Assembly: GCF_023856365.1 (NCBI RefSeq)
Contig: NC_064539.1
Coordinates: 26,129,493-26,193,492, forward strand
Origin: Brienomyrus brachyistius
Lineage: Eukaryota > Chordata > Actinopteri > Osteoglossiformes > Mormyridae
Direction of reading: 5' to 3'
DNA: 64,000 nucleotides
Shown here piece by piece: positions 25,041-37,800 of the stretch. A program made the position numbers and the translations under genes. Numbering within the stretch: position 1 is the stretch's first letter; each line of letters begins with the position of its first letter. The notes beneath the pieces were generated by a model, which saw nothing but the letters and a program-made list of their open reading frames with translations, did not search any database and had not been told where the DNA came from.

Positions 25041-28000
25041 GACGACATAAAGGCACAGACGGAGGGGACAGCCTACATATGACCCTCACATGTCCTTTCA
25101 GTGTGTGACAGTGTTTTCTCGTTAATATGATTACTTTCTTCAAAGGGTATTGGATACAGTGGTTTATAGACCAGGTAATAGTTACAGTTGTTGCACTCTT
25201 TTGTGACCAAATTGGTTTAAGCAACATTGGGTACAGATTTTTTTGTGATTTCAATTGTTACTTATTTGTTACAGTACAACCTGTTACTTACAACTTGTTA
25301 CTTACAGGATGCCATCTACCAGATAGATAATAAACATCCTATTAAGGTCAAGATTCCAACAACAGGGTGTCATTTTAGAACAGAAATATGTTACTAGCTG
25401 ATATGTGAGACGCTCGGTAGCTGTAAGCCCTGCTGATTATCTGTTATGATTGGGATTCGCCGCAGCAGAACGACATATTGCTTTACAGAAATACGATCTG
25501 AGCATTTTATGCCATAAACTTGCACAATGGAGTGTAGTCACATCAACAACCTATGTGGTTAACTTTGTGTTTCTTTTCCAAATGCTGATTTGAAACCGGA
25601 AATCATGTCAGCTATTGCATCTCAGTTATCGATGCTTTTACGATGTTTGCTGCCTATTGCTTCTTTTAAACACGATGTCTTGCACAAAAAAAACTTCCTT
25701 ATAGTTTCTGTATGTACAGATGGTTGCTGACTTGGCTGACATGACGAAGGGCAGGAGTGGGTGCTGCAAAATGTTCAAAAACCGTTGAAGATAATATAAG
25801 AATTTGTGGGGGGGTGGGGGGCTAAAGCTGCATCATGATTGCAGACACACGCTGTGAACTCGAAGGGACTCTAGAGGATTTTTCGAGTCACGAGTGTTCA
25901 AATCAAGACCCCGAAATTTACTCTAGAACGAGTCCATTTATATGTGGACTTTAGATGGTACTCAAGACCTACAACTCGTATCTAACTACAATATAGACGC
26001 CATTCCTCCAGAACATTGTCTTCTGTCCAGGCTTCTCATATTGATTGTTGTGATTGAATCCATCTATCTTGTTACTCTTTGTGCTTAATGTGAAAGTTCA
26101 GGCTTGATTTTTATCAAAATGCAACGTTTATATATGCTGTATATGCGGAGTTGCTGTCTTTGCACTGGACTCAGTGTTGTTACTCTTGGAACGTAAGACT
26201 GCATGCCCCCGCCTGCTCTGTCTCATGTCAGCGTTTAAGTTTTGGTTTTGTAATCTGTTTGTTTGGTTTTTGTCTCTTAGTACAGTGTCCTGGTTTTTGT
26301 TTCCCCACCATCCGCACTGTTGTCCAGCACGCTTCTTTCCAGAACCTTCTGTCCAGCCCTCAAGTCACAGTGGTCTCCTGTGGGGTCCTGAAATAAAAAT
26401 GTGTCCAAAGATGTCAAATAAGACCAAATATCTCATGGGGTGTGCTTATGGTTTTCAGTACTGTCTAAAGTCTGGAACTTCATACAACACAGGTGTAGAA
26501 TCCATGTGTACAGGGCCTGGCAATATGGCAAAATATTTTATCACAATTTTTAAAATATCATTTGATATTGATAATCATCACAATATAATTCATCATATAA
26601 TTTATGTCTTTTTTTTTTTTACTTTGAGGATCCATTTTTCTTAAAAGTCACCTAGGATTCACCCTAAACAGATTCAGAACGTGAAAAAGATTGAAACGGA
26701 CTGCAAACCTTCACAGTATGTCCAGTTTACACAAGTTTTCAGTAGAGTTCCCAATACACCAGACTTTAAATTGCCAGATTAGTGCCACACCACCGCTCTC
26801 TTTGCCTTGGTTATTCTCACTATGGCCTTTTTGAAAGGTGTGACTGCTGATCTGACACTTTCTTTAAGGACCCTGATACAGAACTTAACTCTGAGGAAGT
26901 GCTCTTCCATGACGCACTTATGCTAGCATTGCCAGAACAGTGCAGTGCTAACTCAGAACAGCCTTTCTGTGTGTTTAAAGGTCGATTGTTCTTAAAACAC
27001 AAAACCAAATGATGGGTTGGAATTGCATTTGTTTCTGTGATGCGATGTGTGTTTTCAAGTGATCATAATCTACAGTTTTTCAAATTTTTCTTTTTTTAAT
27101 TGTTTACATTTTATCTGATAGTAAATCAATGCATCGTTTTATCCCCGAATCATGATTAATTCTTTGCTCAATTACATTAACAGCTAGAAGCATCTGCTAA
27201 ATTATTCAACAGAAGGCCTGTTATACGGTACAGCTGTCAGTAAAGTGTGCTGAAGGGCACATCACACTGGCTGATGTTTGATGGAATGGTCCCCCTAGAC
27301 AACAGAGATTGGAAGCAGTGGATCACGATTCCTACATTATTTTTCATTTCAAGGCTTTCACAATAATTTAAATATTTATAATGGTAGTTGATATTTGGTT
27401 TCATTCACAATTTTTTTGTATTACCGATTTTATACATTATCCAAAATAATCATAGTTATAATTAAACAGTACAATAAAAATTTATGCAAATCATTATTTG
27501 TAAATTCTTATATGCTTGATAAATGATAAATATGACACCATTGTCAGTTCCTGTCTGTGTGTTATTTGTCTTCTTGTAGCTCTGCCTGGCTTAAGTGTAA
27601 GTCTGGTGGTACCTTCCACTTTCTTCATTGTAAACACTGTCTGGACGAAGCACTGGAACTTTAAAGCAGGCCTTCTTGTTTATGAAAGTGTAATTTTTCC
27701 AAAGATCAGTCACTCTTAAACTGTAGGAGAAACTGCATATACTATTTTTATACAGTTATGCAGATCCCTGAATAATATTCACGTGCTTAAGGCTGGGGGA
27801 GGTTGCTGTACTACACAAATATTTTTTCTGGACGATTCTATTTAAAACTTTAATATTTATGTTCATCCATCCATTCTAAACTGCTTATCCCAAACAGGGT
27901 AGCAAAGCATACTGATTCAGAAAGGAGTATTTGGGTACAACTTCTGTGAGCAACAAAGCAGGCAATCTGAGTATTTACTGAGTAAAATAGGGATTAAAAA

Positions 28001-28840
28001 AATATCATTCACAATAAAAACACACCCTTTCAAACTTGACAGTATTTAAATGACATTGCAGGCATGTTCTACAGTGATTTTGCACCCAGAAAAAAAGGCT
28101 GAGTGGAACTACCCATCATATAGTCACTGAAGATGACTGGGTGAGTTTATATATATTATGTGACTAATTGGAGATGGATTGGAGGTGTGAGCAGATGCCA
28201 GCAATGGAAATGAAGGAAGTAATGTAGCATTAGGAAAGAGACTTTTTTCATTATGGGCAAACATACAGTATTATGTATCACTCTGAGCCTAGACAGCAAA
28301 GTTGTATATCCCGGTCTCTGAATACATATATACTGTACGGTTATGTATGTGATCATTATTCAGAAATACTTTAAAAAGTATTGGACGGAAAGAGATAAAT
28401 GAATTATTCTGAGGTGCGAAGGAGAAAGGAAAAGAGATAGTAGAAAAACAGAAGCAGGCGAGGAGAACGCAAGAGTGAGGACATCAGTCTCCTTGATACT
28501 GCTCCTGTCTCATGGTTGGACCATAGCATGACAACTGATGGACAGACACAAGTGTCAGATAAAAATACTTTCTGGACAGCCTGTCACTTTAAGGGTGGAG
28601 AAAGCAAAGCGGCCTTTCATTCTTCTGTCATCCTGTTGAGTCCAGCCCCCTCTGCCAGCAGGCTTATTGCCTCATGGAAGACACCCACCCACCCCCCGGT
28701 TGAATTGGATGAGCTTGCTGCTTTGGTCAGGTGAGCAGTGGGGTGTGAGTAAGTACCGTGCGTGTATCTCCTTGGCCAGTAGCAACAGCAGTAGCACCTC
28801 CACTGTCCTCTCTTCTGTGCTTCGGAGCCTCATCTCAGAC
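25041..28840. other. Intergenic stretch between spr and smyd1
   Basis: It holds the spr 3' UTR (to about 25340) and then AT-rich DNA. A stub of the CATCCATCC repeat lies near 27870. No supported open frame was found. The last few hundred bases before 28841 should contain the smyd1 promoter and 5' UTR, but no TATA box or unambiguous muscle-factor site could be assigned. Confidence 0.6.
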
Positions 28841-31800
28841 ATGACTCTGGTCACTATGGAGAACGTGGAGGTCTTTGATACAGAGAAGAAAGGTCGAGGC
28901 CTCAGGGCCACCAAGGACCTTGCAGCAGGTCAGGTGGTCTTCGCTGAGCCCAGCCTTGCAGCCGTGGTGTTTGACAGGTAAGGATACTCGCATTACTACG
29001 GAGTCAGATACTGACTAGAAAAGACTAGACGAATCTAAGAAGTATTTTGAGACTTATCAGAAATGTATAAGTGCTTTTGAATTTATGATTCTGACATGAA
29101 CACCCAACAGTTTACGCGCAGACTAACTTTATTAAACTTCACCCAACTCAGACTAAATCTGCTTAAAATGTACCGTTCAGATCACCTGCATTGTTTAGGA
29201 AACGTAGTGAAACTTCTGCATTTAAAGACGTAATGAAATTCAACTACATCATAATTGCTCATAATAAGGCACTTCTCTGACACTTTGTGATGGCTGTGGT
29301 TTCTGCTCCACATGTGAGTATTCTCTAGATGCAAGTGCAGGAGACCAAATGCGAGTGGATTTCTCTCACTTTTGGGTACATCTGGGTAAAGACTGAGTAA
29401 TACCTCTTGCAAATCTTACTCAAGATTTTTCTTAAAATGCATTTTATTATGTTTTAAAGCTGATATATTCAGTTTCAGTACTCATTTTGTCCCATGAATG
29501 ATTCACTTTCGTAAAAGCGACGGAAACCGGTGTGTCCAGTTTTGCATCCTGAGCTATATTAGATACAGGGCCTCATGTCACTTGATAAATATAGGGAGGC
29601 TTTTGGCTGTTTGACTCAACACTGACTGTGGTTTCAATAGCCCAGAAACCAAGATACCAAGGCTGGGGGGTGCTTACATAAACTGAACTGTAATCAGGCG
29701 GGCTGTATACAGTATGCGTGGACAGTAAACTAATCACCCACCTCACTCTACGTTGCTTTCCCTCTCAGTTTAATTCTTAATAATCAGAAACCATATATAC
29801 TTTACAATGATATTAAAATTAAGTTACAATATCTCCAACAAACATGTAGAATATGAGATTGTGATATTTGGCCAGATTAATATTTGTTCTATTCTTTTAC
29901 ACATAAATGTTCATTCAAGCATTTCTTCACACGTATGGCACCGGACAAACAATTCTGTTTTTTTTTGTATATATTGGCAAGAAAATGTCTGAGTTCAGAT
30001 TTAAAATTTCTTTGGAACTCTTTTTGCGAAATATTGGAGACGAACTAAAGCCTGAAGAGACCATTGAAATGTGCTTCACACTGGGATTGGTGTTGCTGTT
30101 TCATTCTTCGCTGTGTAAGTCTTGTGTGTGAGAGCTGACTTTTGAATCTGATGGAGAAAAAGATCTGAAGTTATTCTTAATGCTATAGAACTCTATGGTT
30201 TGCTGAAAAGTGCAAAGGTGTTTCTTGTAAACTTCATAGTTACGCAATTCATTCACATAGAATTAAGTGTGATTGTGGTCATGGAGAAATAGACAAGTGG
30301 CAAAAGATAAAAAAACATTTTAGATTGAAAAACAAACAAAAGTGGCTGAAGTGATTTTAAAATGTCCAAAATGACGAAAGGTGCAATATCATGCAAAAAT
30401 AGCTGATTATGTAACCATTCCAGATGCCAGAATTACATGTTGAAATGCAGATGGGATTTCAGGCTTGGGGGGGGGGGGGAAGGTCTGCTGGGGTGACAGT
30501 ATCCAGGGATAAACCCGTGCCTTCCACATGACTGCATAGTCATGAGGACGTCTGGCAGCGTGGATCTAGCCTGAGAACCTTCAGGCTGCCAAGCACTTTG
30601 CTGCCATCAGGTGGTGTTACACAGATCAGGCCCTTTCTCCTTGTTCAAACATTTTATATTTTCTTTCACATTTTGGTTTTGCGTGCATGGTGAATAATCA
30701 GCAGTTGTGGGGCTCATTTAGTTTATAATATAATATACCAGGAACACTTCATATACCTCACATGTCCGGAATCATAATATAAGCATTCACAGCCAGTCAC
30801 ATGCCGTTGCCCTTTTACGTGTATGAATGGAAATACCTTCCTGCTGAGGAGTCCTGAGTGCCCCTTTTAGAATTTGACTGAAGGAAAGATCAGCAAATTC
30901 TACTGTTTTTGATCCCCGGCTATCATGCAAAATTTCGCTGAAGGGGAACCTTCCCTGGTTCTCTGGTACCAGTAGTCTAACTGTGGTGATTTCAAAATGA
31001 ATTAATGACTATGACTTTGCGCTATAGTGTATAAACACTGTAGTCTTCCATGTCTCGGCTTGTGGGTTTTATTTATGTTCCTTTCCTCATGCAGCCCTAA
31101 AATATACACAATATGCAGTTACCCGATTTTGGTTTGTCTAAAATCCCTTCAGTACATGGCCCCTGTAAGACTGGCATTCAATCATGTGTACTTTCTGGGC
31201 ACTTTTCTACTGCACCAGGTACCAAATGTTTGGTACTTAAAACCAGAACCAATGGTGGTACTTGCGTCTTTAGAGGTAGCTAGAGAAAGGATGCCAGTAT
31301 TGCTGTAATGTGCTGCTACTTACGTTTTCCTGTTACGGAGTTTTAGTCTTTGGAACTGAAAATCAGGAAAGCTGCTGTCTGGAATGAACTCGGAATCGGA
31401 ATTAATTCCAAAATTTAAAACTGAACAGCGCTACCAGTTAACAATGAACATGTTTACAAGTCCCACCTCAAAGTACCAATGTAGCACCCCAGTAGGTTTG
31501 GTATTTTGGTACTGGGCTGTAAATTGATGAAATAAAAGAATGTACCAATTGTGACCTTGAGCGAGCACCCCCCTAATCAAGCGGTATCCAAAGCGAGCAC
31601 ACAGGAGAGATTAGTGCTGGATCATAAAAGTATTTATTGGTTTTATTAACAATCACAACAAAAAAGGGGAGGATTCAATAACTCCCGGTGACCTGGTTGA
31701 TGTTTCCACTGGTGAAGTATATCCCCCAGTAGGTAGTTTAAAACCCCGGCCCGCGCCACTGGGCAGCCAGAGATATCCTCACAGCAGGCTGGGACCCTAT

Positions 31801-34800
31801 TGCTCGATTAGCACCCCTGGTTTAAACAAATCAAAATACCATATACTCAAAACAAAAAAAAACAAAACAAAAAACCCATACTGACAGCGCACAGCAAATC
31901 CACTCCAATACGCACACTGGGGTCGTCAGAGCACTGCTTCCTGCCCCCACTAATAAGCCTAGGGACAGCCTGCTAGAGGGTACGGACAGAGTCACCCGAG
32001 AAAGTCCAAGGTATCAGCGGAGTTACACATGCGTAACGTTCGCAGATAATTTAACAAAGGCAGTATATACGTTGTGCCCTAAAAGAGGGGAAGAGAAATA
32101 GTGGGTACAACTTTCTCCAAAGGTTGCGGTTTCCTGCAAATGCCAAAACAGAAACTATAAAACCCACACTCCATTCCTCATAATAAACATAAAACCAACA
32201 TGTATCCCACAGAGCAAAAGCGTTTATCTACCACCAGAGGACCCGCACTCACACCAGCCGATCAGGTTTTCACCTCCGGTCGCTCTTTTATACATTACCA
32301 TCGCGTCCGTCAATAATTAAAACTATGCCCGGCTCAATAGCAATTAACTATGTTAGGAAAAAAGATAAAACCCATACCTTGTCTTTGCAAACAAAACTTC
32401 ACGAAGAGTGGTCCGCCATATCCAGAGGAATACTACTTGCCGCACTCCCTCTTCCCAAGAAACCTCCAAGACCAAACAGTACTTCGATTCGAATCGCGAG
32501 ATTATGCGGGTATAAATCTGCTGGAATACCGCGCCCCCATATCAGCATAAAAGTCCCCTCGGGGTATCAAAATAAAGGTCCCCTGTTCAGCTATATGGTC
32601 GCTACTCGTACCGGTTACACAATTTTTTAGTACCAAAAGTTTTATGTACTGAACTTACAGCTTTTTGAATTCCTACTTTATAATATATAAACATCTAAAC
32701 CAGGGATTCTAATCTGTTCAATCTCTTTCAAAACATTGAAAATATGTTCCTGAAAAACTTAATTTAATGTTGACTTTTAAGCTCTCCCATTGATCCTAAA
32801 TATAGCTTTATTCTGATGCAACATTCAGGCGTGGGTTTGTTGTACTCCATCCCCGCCCCTTGCCGTTGGCTGTGTAGTTTGTATCTTATCACAGGTTGGT
32901 GTGATTTGGGTGTCAGTGCACTCTCAGCTATGGCGCGCCTTCAGTGTTTTTTGTGCGTACAGTCTTTCCCAGCAGGTGTGCCACAGCTGTTTCCGACGCC
33001 AGGACAAGCTGCATCGCTGTGCTCAGTGCAGATTTGCTCATTACTGCGACCGGACATGCCAGCGTGCCTGCTGGGAGGAGCATAAGCAGGAGTGCACTGC
33101 CATTAAGAAGTGTGGCAAGGCACCCAATGAGAACGTCCGGTAAGCGGCCAAACACAAGGGAGAAGCTGTCAAACAGGAGCCATTTTTTCATTTACATTTA
33201 CTTATTTGGCATATGCTGATTTCCCCCTAATTCAAAGTGCCCCTTGCTCGAGGGCCAAATTATAGGGCATTCTAGGGCCAAATTATATACATTTTTCCAT
33301 CAAGATATCTTCTGCATAGACTCCAGAAAACAATTTGAAGGAAAAAAAAAATATTCTATGGCATATTAACATAAATCACTGACCTTAAAGAATGCAATGA
33401 TGTCATATAATAAAGATTATGATTGGTTAAAGGAGTGAAATACAAACCCCTCACTTGCTGACCCAGGGACACATTGAACTCAGGAAAGTCAGGATGTGCT
33501 TTGATTTACTGTGCATTTAACTCCTATGATGTGGTAGGTAATGTAAATATAAATTAATGGATTCACCTTAACTTTTGTAAGAAAAAAAAGAATTATGTAT
33601 GTCTATTTTCTGTAGTGTGTGCTTATGTTTTTTTAGCATGATGTGAAAAAAGCAATTTACAATTATCTATGTACCTTTCCCTGAAAGCAAGAGATGTTGT
33701 AAGTTTTTTAAGGATGGCAATAAATATACAGCACATTTATATACATGCATAATGGGTATGAGCGTATGCAAGTATGAAGTGTAAATGGAGGTACATGAAT
33801 ATGTCTGAATGTGTATAATCATGCGATCTGGGGAACAGCCTGGCTGCCCGCATACTCTGGCGCATAGAGAGGAGCGGCAGCATCATATCCGACGGCCAGC
33901 TCACCACAGTGGAACAGCTGCAGGACCATGTGACAGACATGGCTCCCAATGACCTGAAGGAGCTCAAGGTCAACGTCCATGACTTTCTGGACTACTGGCC
34001 CCATAATAGCCAGAAACATGGTGTGGACAGCATCTCACACATTTTTGGTGTGGTATGTTCTTGAGTGATGTTCTTTTTACCAGTTTTTCTTCTGCTCAGT
34101 GGCTTGTACTGTGTGGATAGAAGATGAATGAACGGTGAAAATTAACTCTCTTTCTCAGATTAATTGTAACGGCTTCACCTTGAGTGACCAGAGGGGGCTG
34201 CAAGCGGTTGGTGTGGGTTTGTTTCCCAACCTGTGTTTGGTTAACCACAACTGCTGGCCCAACTGCACTGTTATCCTCAATCATGGCAAGTGCGTATCAC
34301 TGTAGTATCACCGTACTAATTCTGTGCCTTATCAGTATGGAAGTTGATTTCAGTGGAATTTAAGGAATGGGCTAATATATAGGTGTGTGTGTGCTTGCAT
34401 GAATGGATGTAATCCTGTTAAGTTTCTGCAAATAGCAGAAAGAGAAGAGAGAACATGGCTATAAGATCGTCATGTATGAGGAGGCAATGCTTAAGCGTAG
34501 CGATGATCTGTCTCTGTATATCTGCTAAGTGCGTCTTGAGGAACCCAAGTACTGTACACTGGCGTGTCTTTGAGGTTCTGGACATATCGCCTTCCGCTAA
34601 AAAGTCTGATCTCCTGTTGTTTTTCAGTCAGATGCCTCTGAACGCTCTGTTTCACACCCAGAGGAGGTGAGTCTTTTTGGTGTCACAGGACTGTTGACTA
34701 CTGATTTCCATTAACCTACAACAGTCTCTCCCTCTTGATGATTAAAGATCCAATATAAAGCAACAGCACCAGATATCCATCCATCCATCCATTTTCCAAA

Positions 34801-37800
34801 CTGCCTATCCTACTGGGTCGCGGGGGGGTCCGGAGCCTATCCCGGAATCAATGGGCATGAGCCAGGGAACAACCCAGGATGGGGGGGCCAGCCCATCGCA
34901 GGGCACACTCACACACCATTCACTCACACATGAGCACACATTTGGAATGTAAAATACTTTCTTTGTCAGACTGAGATATAGCCTTACTTATAGTCCCTCC
35001 GAAGGGCAACACTTCCCACAGCAGTCACTGACAGATTGAGCATACAAAAATCATGGGTATGTATTAATGTTTCTGTAAATAAGCAATAATATGCCAGATA
35101 ATCAAAGTGCAAAACGGTAGAAGAGAACAAAACAGAACACCTACATGTCTGGCTCTTACCCCGAAGGACTAGATAGCAGAAAACAGTCCTAAAAAAAACG
35201 TGTAATTATATAATTATAGACTATACTTGGTACCAGTTATAAAGATGCAAATCACTATTTTAAAAAGAGCAGAGATTATAAGTTGAACTCCATGCTCAGA
35301 ATGGGATGACAGACAGGACTGGTCCTGACAGGACTTCCCATCTAACACATGCAGTCAGGGTGTGAGAGGCACTACCAGAACAGGATACACAAGACTGGAA
35401 CAAGGGAAAGCTGACAAAACTGGGGAGGGTACATGGGACCCAAGAACAAATCAAACCGCGGCCAAGCCAGGAGAAGGAGACATGAGGCTGGTGCTAGAAC
35501 CTGCCACTGGACCATCATGAATACAAGATCAGAGCAGGGACCAGCAGGGTGGGATTCAGAGTGATACTTTCAGGATCCGAATCCAGATCCTCTTGCAAGC
35601 CCCTTCAGAACTGAGAACTTGGGACTGGGGTGAAGTGACCCCACACAAGGCTGGGAACCTGGGACATGGGCCCTGGTAGCTCATGGTCTGGCAAGACGTG
35701 GAATGGGGAAGGGACTTCTTCTGAGCGATGGACTGGAGATGCAGCTTCGGCTCTTCTGGACCAGGGACTGCAGACATGAACTTTAAAACAGTGGTCCCTG
35801 GGTTTGCTTTTATGGGCAAAGGGCAAGACATCCTCAAGAGGTGAGGGTCCGACCTCGGCAGCTGCCCTCTCCATGTCTAGCAGGGCAGTGACCCAAACTA
35901 CCTACTGGGTGTCCGATGTGAGTGAGAGACTGGACGCTCTTTCGTGCCTGTTGGAGCTGGGTGATGGCCGTCAGTGACCTCTGCACCAGGGGTCTCCCAG
36001 CAGGAGCCAGTGTGCCCCCAGGAGGGCGAAGAAGCCTGAGACACTGCTGGCGTTATTCCCTCAGGAGGATGGGCAGGGACTTGAGAAAACAGGGCGGTTC
36101 TTAGGGTCCATAGGTCTGGGCAAATGGGGAATGCAGTCCTCATGGCGGAGAGAAGCCCTAAGAGTGACCTGATGTTCAAAATTGCTGGATTACCTACCAC
36201 GATGGGACAGAGTGACGATCCATAATGCAGCTTTTAAACTTTTAAAAGGGACTTTATTAAACAAACATATAAGCAAACAAACATATAAACCGCAAGGGGT
36301 ATAACGAGGGGAAGGGAGGATAAATGAGAACACTAACAGGAACCACCAGAAAGCCATGAGCAGGATCTAACAGTGTACATCCACAAAGACGTAGGACAGA
36401 GGTAAGAACGTGTATAACGAGGGCTACATGAGGAGCAGGTGCCGACCATAACAAGTAACTAAACTCTAGTGCTGGGAACAACAAGACAGATGAGGCTCAT
36501 TACCGCTTAACACTCAGCGCTGAAACGCTAAGAACGGGACAGGACAGGGACTTAACTTAGCTAATTAACTAATGGATGATGTTGCTGCCATGTTCTTGAT
36601 ATCAATTTTTACTTATCCTGTATTTTGCTTAAACTGCCTGATTTGGTCATTGCAAATTTTAAGCTTTTTAAATTTGCAGGTATGCAGTATATTTGGTCTT
36701 TTATTATCACTTTTTATCTAGAAAATTTCTAGAAACTAGAAAATTTCTCATTGCGTTTGGTGTGAAAGTTGTTTTTACCCATGAAATCCTCATCTGGATA
36801 TTTAGCGGATTCATGCCGTTTCTTCGCGCGGCATTCGATGTAAAACGGCCTTTATGCCGGTTCCTTATACTCATTTGTACCAGCGCAGCAGCTTTCATTC
36901 TGTCCCCTTCAGGTTTCCTGTTCCTCCTTGTTTGGCTTCTTAGGATCGAGCTGCGGACCCTGGAGAGAATCTCTGAAGGGGATGAGCTGACAGTGAGCTA
37001 CATTGACTTCCTCAATGTGTCCTCAGAGCGCCAGCGCATTCTTAGACAGCAGTACTTCTTTGATTGCACCTGTCAGCACTGCACTGAGCACCTGAAAGAT
37101 GACCTCATGATGGCTGTCAAAGACAGCAATAAGGTTGGTTACGACTCTTCATATTCTTACTCATACTGCTACTGTATGTTCCCTCTGCCAGCCACTACAA
37201 TGAGCTTCCAGGCTAAAGCCATTAAACCTCAGCACTCAAAAACATTTACATTAAAGTGAGAGTGTCACCTGTTAGCAGTGGGGTGCTGTTATTGTATGTT
37301 TTTTTTTTTAAACTAGTGCTGTGAATCGATTAAAAACACTAATTCGTCAAACAGTTTTCTGTGATTAACCACGATTAGTCGCATGTAACATTAAAACTTA
37401 CAATCATAAATATTTACACATAAAATCCATAAATTAAGGGACAATTAACACAAAGGAGAGTATTCAGCATGGGCCATTCTCACAAACTCATTACTAAAGC
37501 ACATCAAAATCTCACAAAAGTTTGTGAGAATGGCCTATATTTTAATATTTGTTTAAAGGTTAAACTTAAACTGTTGATGTTATTCATTTACAACAAACAT
37601 TTAGTTGTACTCTGCTTAGAAGCAAGTACAACCTGAATTTCAATGCTTTCAAAAAGGCATTGAAAAGGTATACACATGTACATACAATCGCAGGTATTAA
37701 AAATGCAACCAATACACTGTTCCAACCGTGTGATGGATCTAAAATCTATTTCACAAATGACTTTAAAAACAGAAGCCTAACAACTGCTGAAAGTACATTA

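Noticed and set aside
34281..34300. GC-type donor GGCAAGTG at the end of smyd1 exon 4
   Set aside because: Using the GT one step later (AA/GTGCGT after 34289) gives the correct phase for both exon 5 and exon 6, so no GC intron is needed.
35556..36200. Several overlapping minus-strand frames in smyd1 intron 5
   Set aside because: Composition is GC-rich repeat-like, no splice structure or known domain was seen, and frames on all phases overlap.
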